The notes beneath the pieces were generated by a model. It worked only from the letters and a program-made list of their open reading frames with translations. It made no database searches and was not told the DNA's origin. This document shows, piece by piece, positions 12,170-24,346 of a stretch of DNA of 64,000 nucleotides (positions are counted from its first letter, which is position 1; every line of letters starts with the position of its first letter). This DNA comes from Annulohypoxylon bovei var. microspora. Taxonomy: Eukaryota; Ascomycota; Sordariomycetes; Xylariales; Hypoxylaceae. Both the position numbers and the translations under genes were made by a program. The stretch is taken from positions 186,001-250,000 of the forward strand of contig MU405215.1 in the NCBI GenBank assembly GCA_022836615.1, written 5' to 3'.

Positions 12170-12811
12170 ATGCGCGCCTCCCTCCCCGTCGTCCTAGCCC
12201 TCACCGGCACCAGCACCGCCGCGGCGCTGCCCAAGATCCCCTTCGTCACCTCCACCGGCGTGATCACCCTGACCAACACCAACACGGCGGCGATCGCCAC
12301 GCGCCAAAGCGTTGCCAATGCCTGCTTTGTGATCGGGTCGACGACGCTGCCGCAAGAAGTCGCCGACGTAGCCGCGAGCCTAGCCTCTAGCGTGACGTGC
12401 TCCACGTCCGAGACGACGCTCTCGGGGGTGCCCGACGTGACGTCGGGCTCGACGACCTTCTCGTCGATCGACTTCAGCCAGTCGAGCCAGACGGCGCTGC
12501 AGTTCGCGCTGTCCAAGTTCGCGACGGCCAGCCCGCTAGCCAGCACCGACCTGCAGACCTTCCAGGACCAGCTGAACGTGTATGAGGCCACCGAGGCCGG
12601 CATCCGCAGCGTTGGCGGCTCTCTCGCCATCAAGGTGCCCAAGTTCTTCCTCGAGATGCAGGTCAGCCGCATCCAGACCGCCCAGGGGAACCCGCCTGCA
12701 GCTGCGGGTCTTCAGGTTGACCATCTCCGGGACAAGGTTTTGAAGAACGCGCCTAAGGAGGCCCAAAGCTTGCTTGATCAGGTCACACAGCTCGCGACGC
12801 AGCTGAGTTAA
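12170..12811 (+). CDS. Secreted hypothetical protein, Ser/Thr/Ala-rich
   Basis: A single 213-aa exon has a signal peptide (MRASLPVVLALTGTSTAAA). The mature part begins with Thr/Ser-rich sequence, contains two cysteines (ACFVIG and VTCST) that could form one disulfide, and ends in a helical, charged region (LRDKVLKNAPKEAQSLLDQ). The gene is GC-rich with strong third-position C/G, consistent with high expression, and has a CT-rich upstream region. I recognise no catalytic motif. It may be a wall or matrix protein or an effector-like protein; function unknown. Confidence 0.75.
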   Translation: MRASLPVVLALTGTSTAAALPKIPFVTSTGVITLTNTNTAAIATRQSVANACFVIGSTTLPQEVADVAASLASSVTCSTSETTLSGVPDVTSGSTTFSSIDFSQSSQTALQFALSKFATASPLASTDLQTFQDQLNVYEATEAGIRSVGGSLAIKVPKFFLEMQVSRIQTAQGNPPAAAGLQVDHLRDKVLKNAPKEAQSLLDQVTQLATQLS

Positions 12812-13023
12812 ACATACCTAGCACGATCGATAATCCGGGTTCATTGAAGCCTGTAGATGATTATGAGTTGCCTGCAAAGCGTGGTCCTAGCTAGTACGAA
12901 TTGACGTGCATCTATAATTAAAAACAATTCTTCTGAAGAGTGGTATTGCTCCTGAATTCATTTCCGTCTACCAACGCCCGTGTATGCGCTTCTTCTATGT
13001 TTACCCGTAATCTTATCCCTGAA

Positions 13024-15215
13024 TTAAATGTTCGGTGATAATAGATCGTATTTAACACACCTCTCCACCTGCGCGAGTTGTTAGTATTGGGAGAAGTCAT
13101 GAAATAGAAAGATGAAATCAAACTTACGTCTTCGATGCTAGCTTGCATGAACCGCCTCGCCTCTAATCCTGCCCAAACGAACAACATGGAAAAATCGCCT
13201 CCTTTCATCATTTTGGCTCCGCCTTGCGTACCTAGTTGTCTAAGGATTGGTAGCGAACTACTTAGTAGGTCTACATCGGGATCGAGGCTGCGACCAATAC
13301 CCTCTAGGAGCAATATGCTGATCACAACGTTGACGAAATCGCCCTCTAGTCTTACGTGATGCTGCCGAACCATGTCAAGAACCTTCTGCAGGATATCGCC
13401 GATCTTGACGTTTCCTAGAGCGAGAGTAGAGCTTTTCACATTTAAGACGAGGTGTTGCATCTTCAAGGCGAATACTTCTTGGTCAATAACCGCATCGGGC
13501 TGCCGGCAACGTTCGCACATTAAATGGCCAGCTTTATATCCGTCGAATTCAGCAATGGCGCGGAAGAGATCTAGGAAGTTGCGGCGGTTTACTGCGTTGA
13601 GCTCCGTGACAAGCCCAGTGTCGATGAAGATCAGCTGTGGTCTAAAGCCTTCTTCGTCAATCTTTTTCAGTTCTGCCTCCCAAGCTGCAGAATCTCTTCG
13701 CTTGCGGAATGGACGTAGCCGCGCAAGCACCTGCTCCGTGACATCGGGTTGATCTTCGGGGTGCGGTTTGTGGCCATTAGACGGGTGGCGTAAACTCAGA
13801 TTTGGCTGATAGGCCTGATAAAAACGAACCATAATATTTCCAGGATGTAAGTCAGCATGAACGAAGTTGTCAATTAATAGCATGCGTAGGAAAGCATCAA
13901 GACCTTCCTGAGAGATATCTCTTTGGAAGACACCACCTCCGTTTTCTAAAAAGTCAGCTAGGGGTATGCCCTGGGCAAACTCTTCGATCAGCACTTCCCG
14001 AGTCGTGAACTCAAGGTATGGAAATGGGAACCATGCTGTAGAGCGATCCTTGAAGTTTCTTCGGAACTTGGCTAGATTAGCAGCTTCAATGCGTAGGTCA
14101 AGCTGTAGCTTCATCATCTCTCCGAACTGGGCGACCTCGTCAGGCAGAGATAACCACTCGATGGTAGGTATCATATTGAGGGCCGAAGCGAAGAAGTGCA
14201 TGATGCGAAGGTCACGCCGAACCGTTCGCTCGACCTTCGGGTGTAGAACCTTAACGGCGACGTATGAAGATGGAACTCGTTTTGGCATACTCTTCAGAAC
14301 AGTATCCACTTTCTTGCGGACATTCCGTCGGAGGTTGCTGCGAGTCTCTAGGACATCCACATCACCCGGCGCCGCAAGATCCGGCTTCAATTTGGCTTTA
14401 TACACCTGTGCAATAGCGCCCACGCCCAAAGGAGTTTTATGAAATTCCTCGAATATATCTTCAAATCTTCTCCCATCGAAAGCCTTTTCGACTATTCGCA
14501 TCGTTGCGTCTAAAGAATGAGCAGGAGCATTGGAATGAAGCTTTGACATTATATCGCACATTTCGGTAGGGAAAATATCAGTCCTCGAAGCTGCCCATTG
14601 ACCAAGCTATCCGACGTATATGTTAGTTTGCTAGCCATTAACTATGCGATCATCTTAGTATTAGCACACCTTGATAAATGCCGGACCAGCCGCCTCCATA
14701 CTTTTCACTAAGAAGTGATACCACCACAACGTACCCGACCTCTCATTGTTTCGACCCGGCTGGCGGGTCCCAATCCATATAGATGGGACGGCTAGTATGA
14801 CTGGTATAAATATGAAGGCTAGTTCAACAAATCTTACACCAGTGCAAAGGGGTTCCCAGAAATAGATATCCAGGAGAATGATTATTTTTTGACCGAAACG
14901 GTTTAGGCGTCCTGCATCATTGTCCACGGTCTTTTTCAACTCCTCCCGCGATACTTCGAGCATGTGGCCCTCAGCCGTCTGCTCCGTATCCTTGTCATCT
15001 TTTTCTGACAATTTGACGAAAGCCGCGGTCCCAAGAGCTACATTAGCTGTAGCTCTAAATATTCTACCTCTATATTGAGAATTGCGCCATGGTGAAGAAC
15101 CGAGAATCCGGGATCGGGATATCGAACGCAATTGTCTAAAGTTCGCTGTAGTCTTGGGGACTTGAAAGAAGCATCGGCGAGCGCAAAACCGGCCAAGTAA
15201 GATGACCGGTCGCAT
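13024..15215 (-). CDS. Mitochondrial ABC1/UbiB-family atypical kinase (Cqd1/ADCK2-like)
   Basis: Three exons (15215-14670, 14606-13128, 13068-13024) encode 689 aa. The last intron has a GTAAGT donor and an ideal TACTAAC branch point before CGCAG; reading through it would give a spurious longer C-terminus. The N-terminus is basic and mitochondrial-like, followed by a hydrophobic segment (FIFIPVILAVPSIWIG). The UbiB marks are present: KLGQWAASR (KxGQ motif) at residues 182-190, the Ala/Gly-rich loop GVGAIAQVYKAK, the lysine of VAVKVLHP, HADLHPGNIM (catalytic loop) and FIDTGLV (metal site). Family members act in coenzyme Q homeostasis and distribution at the inner membrane. The gene is divergent to the heme lyase gene. 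Confidence 0.88.
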
Positions 15216-15779
15216 CTCTATTCACGCCTGTAATTATAACGAAGGGGAGTGAAAGATTGACATGGTGGAAAAATTCCTTCTATGTGAGTCAATTTCACAA
15301 TGCTATTGCAAGCGAACGTTTATGTCATCGATGTGTCTGTATGTGAAGCATTAGTGAACAAATATTGTATGGTGAATCTTTTAAGATTAGTATCCTGTAG
15401 AGTCGAAGCACTCGATCCGTACATGATGTGACGTAGTGGATTCGGTTTAAACCGAGGACGGTAAAATCCCGGTAGCTGCACTATCGATAAGATGTGGATT
15501 GGATACATGTATCTAAGTAATACCGAGAAGGTCATCACGTAATGGATTCTAACGGACCACTTTTACTTGCGCCTTACACTTTCCATCCACCAACTGACTC
15601 AGCCTTAAAGAACTGACCGCGGCAAATAAAAAAAAAGTTAACAAGTTCAAGACCAGAAAATCTGGGATAACCCCTCTCAAAAATAAGACTCCCAATATTT
15701 CCTCAATCTTGATCTTCCGTCCTCCGAAATACCTATAAGCCTTTGATTATTTCATATTCAACCGCAACAGATTATAACC
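15216..15779. promoter_or_regulatory. Shared promoter region of two mitochondrial genes
   Basis: This 564-bp stretch separates the ATG codons of the ABC1-type kinase and holocytochrome-c synthase. No long credible frame is present. The arrangement suggests co-regulation of two nuclear genes for mitochondrial function, but no shared element was identified by eye. Confidence 0.4.
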
Positions 15780-17007
15780 ATGGGTTGGTTTTGGGCAGAC
15801 GGTCCTCAGGCCAAAGCCCAATCGCAGGGCTTATCGCATCGCACTCAAAATGGACTGCGATCGCCCCCTGTAAGTTGTCTCGGAACCTAAACGATGTAGA
15901 TGCTCCCGAGATCCTAACCATCGTTCCTCTAACTAGCCCGGATGTCCGATGCATAAACATCAGAAGTCTGCCGACGCAATAACTTCCTCGGACTACCGTT
16001 CCGTAAACTATGGTCCCCCCACCGAATTTGAACGTGCTTCAGAATGTCCTATCCCACGCGGATCTCGCTCCTATGTGAAGGAGCACAGGGAATCCAAGGA
16101 ATGCCGGGAACCCAAAGAACCCAAAGAACCCAAGGAACATAAGGAACATAAGGAACATAAGGGATTTAAAGAAGAATGGAAGGAGAGAAAATCCGAGTCG
16201 CAATCTACCTTTGCGAAATTAAACCCGCTAAACTACATGTTCCGCGATTTATCACAAGCGCGTGCCCCGGATCAAACACACGCCCTCCCTACTTCTCGAG
16301 AACCATCAACGATCCCCAGAGGTAATGGTGATGGCAATTGGGAATATCCCTCCCCACAACAAATGTACAACGCTCTCCTGCGCAAGGGCTACACAGACAC
16401 GGACGTCACCGCGGTCGAGAGCATGGTAAGCGTACACAACTTCTTGAACGAGGGGGCGTGGGCCGAGATCATGGACTGGGAGAAGCGATTTTCCGGTGGT
16501 CTCTATAAGGGCTGGCGCATGTGTAGTCGTGGTGAACAGAACTTCGATACCATGGTAAAGAAATACGGATACGAGAAGGAGGTAGAAGATCTGAGTCCAA
16601 GTCTAGTCAGATTTCAAGGTCGACCGCAGGATATGACACCTAAAGCAGCTATGTTCCAGGTCATAGGCTGGTTGTATCCTGCAGCTTTTGCGTAAGCTGA
16701 CAACTTTACACTATCTTCTGTGCGGAATTATACTAACAGCTGTCATAGTACTGAGCCGCCTTTTGATCGGCATGACTGGTACGTATCTCGAGAGATAAAT
16801 GGCCAGCGGAAAGAAACCCGGTATATTATCGATTACTATTCTGGACCACCTGAACCTACTGGTGAACCAGTATTCTTTCTCGACGTACGACCAGCCATTA
16901 CGTTGACCGGAGCAGCTGAGAGAGCGGTGCGATGGGGATGCGACGTATGGTGGAGGGCAATAGGTGGCGATGCCCGGGAGCATGAGAAACGTAGCAAGCC
17001 GAAGTGA
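15780..17007 (+). CDS. cyc3: Holocytochrome-c synthase (cytochrome c heme lyase)
   Basis: Three exons (15780-15869, 15937-16691, 16749-17007) encode 367 aa. The start MGWFWAD and the heme-binding CPMH motif at residues 33-36 are typical. Later blocks include NPLNYM, EYPSPQQMYNALLRKG, VHNFLNEGAWAEIMDWE and the hallmark PPFDRHDWYV. The enzyme attaches heme covalently to apocytochrome c in the mitochondrial intermembrane space. An unusual insert at about residues 68-105 is built from KEP and KEH repeats, lengthening the protein. Intron 2 has a good branch point (TACTAAC) and the split alanine codon joins GC to T. Assignment to the CYC3 rather than CYT2 branch rests on the MGWFWAD start. Confidence 0.9.
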
Positions 17008-19166
17008 TGCGACTGATACGAAAAGGACAACCATAGCCACAACCACAAACAAGTGACATGAATTGGACGCGGAGTTGGATTTGCCTTACAAGGTGTACGA
17101 TAATGGGGGTTAGGCGTTCTACGACACCTTGCGACGCATCACGATCCCTCTGATTTACGAAGTACCTTTGCTATTCTGTACCATAGTCTACAGCTTCTAC
17201 CATCTCCTCTTCCTCGAAAAGAGTGCAGTGGACCACGTGTTTAGATCGCACTATAGGTCTCTCAAAGCAAACGACCCGCTGGGTCATCTATTGATTTTTG
17301 GAGACTAAGTCGATAGGCCGAGAAAAACGCCATTGATCCCTATTATTCCATGAACAAAATACTTAATATTGACTCTTGCCGCAGATTGCCGCTAATAAGC
17401 CGGATAAATGGTTCACGCTCTATTAAAACGTCTCGGGATCTCGTTCTAATCTCAACTCACCCGGAAAACCCGATCGCATATACATACATTAAATACCTAT
17501 GTTTTTATATGTTTTTATTATAGATGATAGTCTTGATATATTAGAACCCCTCGTTCTCCCCCGCAGATGTTACACACACCCTGAGACTTGCATTACGTGT
17601 TCAGATCCCATCACGATACTCCTCCACAAGACGTAATCCTCCAACGTGTCCATTACCAAATGCGACAATAAGTTGCGAAAACCCTTACATATTTAAATAT
17701 CCCATCTTCAACCGTAAAATGTTGCTATCAGGTTATCTCAATAGCTCACTATCCCCCGCACCTAAATCGAATGTTCAGCGAACGAGTTATCCAATCTCAT
17801 AAGGTCATACCTACGCATTTACTGTCTATGGCACAAAGCACATGTTACCTTGACATAAGCCCGTCTATTATTCTGTCTATTTAGATGTGATAATGTGAGT
17901 CCCCCCAAATCAGCACCCATCTCCTAGCAATGCCTTATAAGTCATACAATAAGACTCAATTGTATGTGAGTGTAATATTGACCAACCAGATCGACTTGGC
18001 ATCGCACTTTCAACGGGTTCAAGACACATCTTCGCCCCCTGATGCTACATCTAATACCCCGCAACTTGCTAGAGTGGAACTTCGAGGGCGTACTGGGAAA
18101 CTATAAAGTTACGACTCTGGATCAGTTCTGGATCGGTCTATTGGCGCTGGAAGCTATCTTAATCACAGGAGTACTCGGTCTGCAGGCCCTGGAAGCGATA
18201 GGCCGACGACTGCAGAAGTCAAAGTGGAATAGATCCTATGGCACGCATCTATAGATTAATAACATAGAAAAGCTTCGAATGGAAATCGTTATTTCAACGG
18301 GGTTGTTTTATGGTATCTAAGGGTTGAAATGCAGCATCTACCCAGTTAAGTCAGTCATCTGGTGGGCGTTGAACAGATTTCCTGACTGAGGTCAGTAAAG
18401 TTCAGGATAATAGGGGCGAATGTCTTTGTTACCTCGAAATCAATCCCAGGAATCACCACGTGGTTTGAAGGTGGTATATCGATGGTCAGATTTTTGGCTG
18501 CCAGGCTTTGTAATATGCAAGAAAGAATTACAAAGAGAAATCAAGACTAGTATCGTACGTCCAGCCCATCCAGAGAATGTATGTTAGTTCTATCTGCACG
18601 AAGACGAATACGCTGATTAGCTGGTTGTTACACACATTTTTACGGCATCGGCTTCGGGCGCGGCTTTGCTTTGACGGCCAAATCTCCGGGTCCGATGTGG
18701 GTACGGAGGTTCACCGTCGCTTCTTGGTCGAGGATTCGCGGCTTGCGGGCGGATTGATTATTGGATAAAATATCGCCTTGGGGTAATATCGTCTAACTGG
18801 CACTTTCCATTCATTCGTGGCATATTTGCAGCTGCAGTTGCCCCAATTGCCGGATTGTACACCGGTGAGAAGTCGGAGTTAGCCCTAGTCCCGAGTTACA
18901 CGACTCATTTACCTACCGCTACTAAGCATCATCGCGAAAAGGCGAGATGGTTAATAGAACATCCTTTTCACGCTAAGCTGAAAATAAACTAACAAGTTTA
19001 TGACATTCTATATAAACGCTGTTCGAACAAGACAGTGGCAGGGTAAACTGAACACTCCTTTTTATACATCAGTTATATTATATTAACTCTAGAGGTGTGT
19101 GTCAACTGAGATTTGGGCTGTGAAAAGACTATTCAGATATCCCCTATCAATACCAGTATTATCAAT
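17008..19166. other. Intergenic, 2.2 kb
   Basis: Mostly AT-rich with no recognised gene. A 70-codon frame at 18042-18254 encodes a possible single membrane segment (FWIGLLALEAILITGVLGLQ) with a basic C-terminal tail, but no homology is evident and it is not called as a gene. The last 200 bp form the promoter of the amidohydrolase gene. Confidence 0.4.
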
Positions 19167-20773
19167 ATGTCTACAGCATCTTCAAGTTCAACTCTTCTCT
19201 CTGGAGGAACCATCATAGCCTTCAATGAAGAGACCGAATCTCTTGAAGTAATTCGAGATGGTGCGCTGCTAGTTACTGGTGATCACATTGCGGGGATATA
19301 TGACACTGCACATCCAAGCAATTTGCCAGCAGACACTGAAGTCGTCGATTGCACGCACAAGATCGTATCTCCTGGTTTCGTCGACACCCATCGACATGGT
19401 TGGCAGGCAGCTCTTAAAACATTGACTGCTAACACGACATTGCCCGATTATCTGTCTCGATATGGAGCGGGCAATGCAGCGGGTCTCTACACAGCTGAAG
19501 ACGTGTATATCGGACAACTCGCAGGGATTCTCGAGGCTCTCAACGCCGGCGTGACGACTACGCTTGACCATGCTCACCATATTTGGTCTAAAGAAACATC
19601 GGAGGCCGGTCTGAAAGCGTGTGAGGACAGCGGTGCCAGGGTTTACTGGAACCATGCCTTCGGTGGCACAGACAAATATCCACTCTCGGAGCAGATTGTT
19701 CACTTCCAGGAACTGGCAAAATCGAGGTCCGCATCTGATAACTTAACAACCCTAGGTGTCGCTTACGATGGGTGGTCTTATTACCCGCCCGAGCACACTC
19801 AGGCGGTGATTGCTTTGACTAAGTATGGAATGATGCGACCAGTCTAGTTGTTTCATGATAACTAATAACGAAAAAGGGAATTGAAGATTCCAGTTTTGAC
19901 CACGCATTTTTTGGGCGGTCCGTGGATGGGTATGCCCCCCTGAAAAGAACCACATCTCCCATGCAATCTTTTGTGGAAAGCGCTGACATGTATGGATTTA
20001 CTCCAGGTGACAACTCCCCTGAACTTCTTCATTCCCACGGGCTCCTCAACACGGATATGGCTGTAGTCTTTTCGCACGCCATGGGCATCACGACCACGGG
20101 GGCAAATCTTCTTCGATCAACGAACCAATTCATCTCGGTCACGCCCGAGTCAGAGATGCATTATGGGCATTCGCATCCGAACGGGCATCACATACAGGAT
20201 CAGGCCGCGCTCGGTGTCGATACCTTCCATACCTTCTCGTCGGATGTGATAACGCAAGCACGTATGTGGCTTCAGCGCACTCGATCCAGGCTCTACGACC
20301 AAGTCCTCGAGAGGTGGGAGATCCCGAAAAACAACCCCATGTCCGTCTACCAGGTATTTCTGATGGCGACCCGACAGGGCGGACTCGCACTCAGACGGCC
20401 GGACCTGGGTGTGATCTGTGTTGGTGCGAAGGCAGACCTGGTCGTGTTCGACGGCCGATCGCCGGGAATGCTGGGATGGCGAGACCCGGTCGCGGCCGTG
20501 ATCTTGCACGCGAATGTTGGAGATATCGAGCACGTGCTGGTAGACGGTAAGTTTAGGAAACGGGACGGGAAGCTGACTTTCGACAACTATGACTCGGTAG
20601 TAGACCGCTACCTAGCGAGCGTGGATAGGGTACAGAAAGCTGTCCTCAACCGACCAGATCCTGTGATCGAGGGTCGTTTCATGGGTGGCTGCATGTATGG
20701 CCTTGCTCTGGAGGTTAATGCGTGCCGGGGATCTGGTACTGGGTATGGCAAGCAGTTTCTTCACAAAAATTGA
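19167..20773 (+). CDS. Amidohydrolase-superfamily enzyme, Atz/Trz type
   Basis: Three exons (19167-19822, 19877-19929, 20007-20773) encode 491 aa. The 53-nt middle exon was recovered by splice phase and yields KELKIPVLTTHFLGGPWMG. The protein has the N-terminal beta strands (GGTIIAFNEETE), the metal-binding HRH at residues 75-77 (GFVDTHRHGWQ), TTLDHAHH, the metal His in LTTHF, the His in VFSHAMGI, and an Asp in GVDTFHTFSSD. The C-terminal beta part contains GAKADLVVFDG. This is the layout of metal-dependent deaminases and chlorohydrolases acting on cyclic amidines and triazines; the substrate here is unknown. No pathway partner is adjacent. Confidence 0.85.
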
Positions 20774-23083
20774 GGTCTAGGTCTAGTAGGTATTCGTGGC
20801 TGCTAGAAGTCTTCAGAAGGCATTCTTGCTAAAGTCCGGATGTGTATATTACTGTTATGAGGGATAGTAATTTTCATAGGCATCGCAGGTTCACCTATCT
20901 AGTATCATTCCTACCTGATTATTAATAATCTCATCAAAAATCATCGGGATGTTTCCGAAATGTCAACTATGATCTACGTTTTCATCCCATACTCTAAGCA
21001 TGTAGGTACTTTTTTTCGATAAGGTGACGTGCGTTGATAGGGTTACTGAGGCAATCGAGAAGGCTTACTTGGGTGATAATGAAGACTCAAGGGCTGTATT
21101 CAGCGAAATGAGCTGCGGTGAGCCTCCATGATGGCTATTTCGGTATAATTACAAAATCCTCATGACCCTCGACATCTTCTCTTACGATCTGTTTCATATC
21201 CTGGTAGAGACGTGAGTCGAATTTCTTGTTTTGCTTCCCGAAAACTAGGAACCTGTGGAATCTACCCCGTCCGAGCGTAAGATTCAGTCAGGGGGGAGTC
21301 TTTGGTTTGGGATTTTCTACGTATTCTTCGATTGGTCAACTAAATCTTCTACGCAGTAGTTAGGTGAACCATTTCCGATGCCGGTATCGTACGAACCGCT
21401 CTTGCTATTTTGTAGGTGATCGACAAGAGCTAAAGAAGTGAGGGGAGTTAAAAGCAAAGAATAAAATGCCCAATTGGCGCCCTATGTTCTAAGGGAGTGA
21501 TTTTCGAGGCGTGTCAAGGACTCCCTAGTAGCGATCTGACGATCAAGTGTCCCTCTTGTTTGCTAAGTTGAAATTACGTACATGCAAGTTCACTTTTTTG
21601 TATAGTTACTATGTAAATTTACTTTTGATATTGTTATTTTATATCTCAGCAGCTCCAGAAACCGCGCCAATTACATACATATATCTCGGGCTATGAAGAT
21701 AAGAAATGCGTCAAGGATATTGAATCTCGGGCATGTAACCCTGTGATATTGTTTAAGACGTTGCAGTCTGCAGTCTGCAGCAGCAGGGGCCAAGTTCATG
21801 GCTCGGCCGGTACCTGGTCCTTAGCGCATACGCCAATCTTTTGGGACTAGGAACCCCTGAGCTTTTAGCTTTACGTAAATCTAGTTAGTGCTATTGGAGG
21901 GTGAAGCTCTCAAGCAGATATCGAGAATAGGGATTGTACATATGTAGATTTGCCCAGAACAACCAATAAAGCTACCGCCCCATGTGCCGTTTATCCCAAA
22001 TGGTCAGGGCTCAAGATATTATATGACGTACGGATTCATGCAAAGTGGTTCCTGGCAAAAGGGTTGAGAATTTTCGTGACGAAAACGTGTGTTGCTTGGC
22101 GTTATCGGTTCAGCATGTAGACACGCCCGCTCGTCACACTACTACTATGTAGGTGGTATGTAGGTATTGTATTGTAGGTACATCAACGATTACATACTAT
22201 GTAGAATACGCTATTGATTACCTGTCATCAACTCTAGGTAGTTTAACTTGGTCTATAAACTGTCCGTCACGGGCGACGGTTTTACATAGTACGTACAGTA
22301 TGAGTAAGGAGGTTTATCCATTTACGAAATAATCAGATTCTACTAGTAGCCAGAGGTCGAAGCCGCATTCGGATAGGTGGCCTGGTTTACCTGGTTTACC
22401 TGGTATATGAATGGTGAATGCCGCTCAGACCCAATCGGGGTGGGAGTCCCATCTGGTTCTAGTCGGTCGGGATGCCGGAGTCTAGTCATCCTATCCGCTC
22501 GTTCTACACTCAATGCAGTATAAATCTTACCAGGTGCTTTAATTACCGCCTAGTATTTGACTGGGCAGGCATTATTCTGCGCCACTAACAGTATCAGTAA
22601 AATTCTTCGACGTCGATAGAAAACTACCTACATAGGTAACCAGACTATTTTAATCCTGAATTATAGCTCGAAGGGACTCCGAGTTTTAGATCGAAATTCG
22701 AGTGTGGAATAGGCAGTGGCAGCAAGGATTACGGCTTCAAAACTGATTATAGGAAAGGAGCTTGTAGCCTCCAACTAATCGGCTGACATTCAATCGAGAT
22801 TACAAAATGCTGTCAGAAGTGGATTCTGCGGGCCGGTAAACTAGATATCATCGTAAGTCGTCCTAGTCACTTATCCTACTACACTTACTTATTAGTATGC
22901 AAAGATCGCCCTCGAAGTTCGAATATCGCTTGGTGCAGCGGCGCGCTGTAAGCAATCGGTGGTTCTCCAATCTAGAGCGATGCTCTATCTCATCACGACA
23001 AGGGCCAGCTTTATCAAAGAAGCCATAATCGAGAAACCCGTGTGACACGCTCAGCTCACAAGAGCTCCTACTCACCTCCCAAT
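20774..23083. other. Intergenic, 2.3 kb
   Basis: AT-rich spacer with small direct repeats: a triple CTGGTTTAC-like 9-mer near 22381 and a GCAGTCT repeat near 21765. No gene or terminal inverted repeat was recognised. The final part is the promoter of the receptor gene. Confidence 0.4.
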
Positions 23084-24346
23084 ATGATCGAGCTCGGCCG
23101 TGCTGACTACGATGTCTTCGCTAACCGGGTGCTATGGTCACTCTTCGCAATCACATCAGGTATGCTTGACACTCACTTCTTCGCAGAGCTATATTCTCAC
23201 AAGAACGCCTCCTACAGTTATAGTTATACTTAGGGTGATATGCCGTCTGCGCTTCGCCCGTCTCCAGCGGATAGGGCTGGGGTTGGACGACTACATCACT
23301 CTTTTCTGCATGGTCCTTAGTTTAGTCGTCACTATTCTTATAACAATAGCAACCGGGTACGGCCTTGGAAGACACGCATACGATCTGGATGATGAATCGA
23401 GAACGATCGCGCTGAAATATAACGTGATCATAAATGCAGTCTTGATATGGCAGTTTTCGCTACCCAAGTTCGCAATCATCGCCATCCTGAAGCGCATTCT
23501 TAATTATGGGACGAGAACGGCAGTTTTATTCTGGACACTTGGTATCACATCGCAGGCCTGTTTCTTCGCCGTCTCGGTCTGGTGGTTCAAACAATGCGAC
23601 CCTGTCGAGTTTGTATGGGACAAGAGCATTAAGGGGGGAACTTGCGCAGACATCAGCATCATGATTAACCTTGCCTACTTCACATCGGCTTATTCGGCAT
23701 TCCTCGATATATTCTTCGCCTTTTATCCGTTGCCTTTTATTATGCGCTTGAACATGCCACTACGAAGTCGCCTTGGTGTCGCTTCCGCCTTGAGTCTGAG
23801 CTCGCTCGCATTCGTCGCATCGGTCATTAAGCTGTCAGCACTTGGGGAAGCCTTTGCTATATCGGCAGAAGACCCAACATGTGAGTTCTTATTTTTACTA
23901 TATTATAACAGTGGCAAGCCAATACTTACGAAATTTGTTCAGTCCCTGTCCCATACCTTGACATTTTGGGAATGTCAGAAGGATATATTTTGATAATCTG
24001 CTCCTCACTGCCAACTCTAGGACCTCTCCTCCGGGCAGCGAAAATCAAGTTGACCAGTCACGACCTCGGCACCAACAAGTCAGGCGTAAATGTGGATTCT
24101 AGCCTTCGTAGCTTACACCAGAGCTTTCCACATCCCAAGGGGCAACGGCGTACGAATGATATCGAACGTTCAATTACCGGAGGAAACTCGTCTAGCACCG
24201 ATGGCATCCCGCTAGTTTCATCACCCATGCCAGCGTCCTCTAGCGTCAAGGATTTTGGGATTCAAAAGACGGTGGAGGTTTCTATGACTTCAGAGCCGGC
24301 TGAACCCGGCTCACAACCCCAGCAACATAGTGCTCAAATATTCTAA
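23084..24346 (+). CDS. PTH11-like seven-transmembrane receptor (rhodopsin-like fungal domain)
   Basis: Three exons (23084-23159, 23218-23880, 23943-24346) encode 380 aa. The acceptor at 23217 gives FAITSVIVILRVICRLRF, rebuilding helix 1 and the RxRF loop typical of this family. The helical core runs to about residue 285 with GLGLDDYITLFCMV, the WW pair in helix 4, a cysteine in KQCDP, the extracellular loop ending in EDPTF, and CSSLPTLGPLLRAAK before the cytosolic tail of about 95 Ser/Pro-rich residues. Such proteins are plasma-membrane sensors in Pezizomycotina, some needed for surface sensing. The short N-terminus lacks a CFEM domain. The ligand is unknown. Confidence 0.85.

Noticed and set aside
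12918..13023. C-terminal extension of the ABC1-type kinase to 12918
   Set aside because: A GTAAGT donor at 13127 and a TACTAAC branch point before CGCAG give a short conserved-looking end at 13024.
18042..18254. 70-codon frame with one hydrophobic segment
   Set aside because: Too short and without homology or a promoter-like context; kept only as a remark in the intergenic entry.
23218..23242. Use of the TTAG acceptor at 23234 for the receptor gene
   Set aside because: It leads to an immediate stop, while CTACAG at 23217 rebuilds helix 1 in frame.
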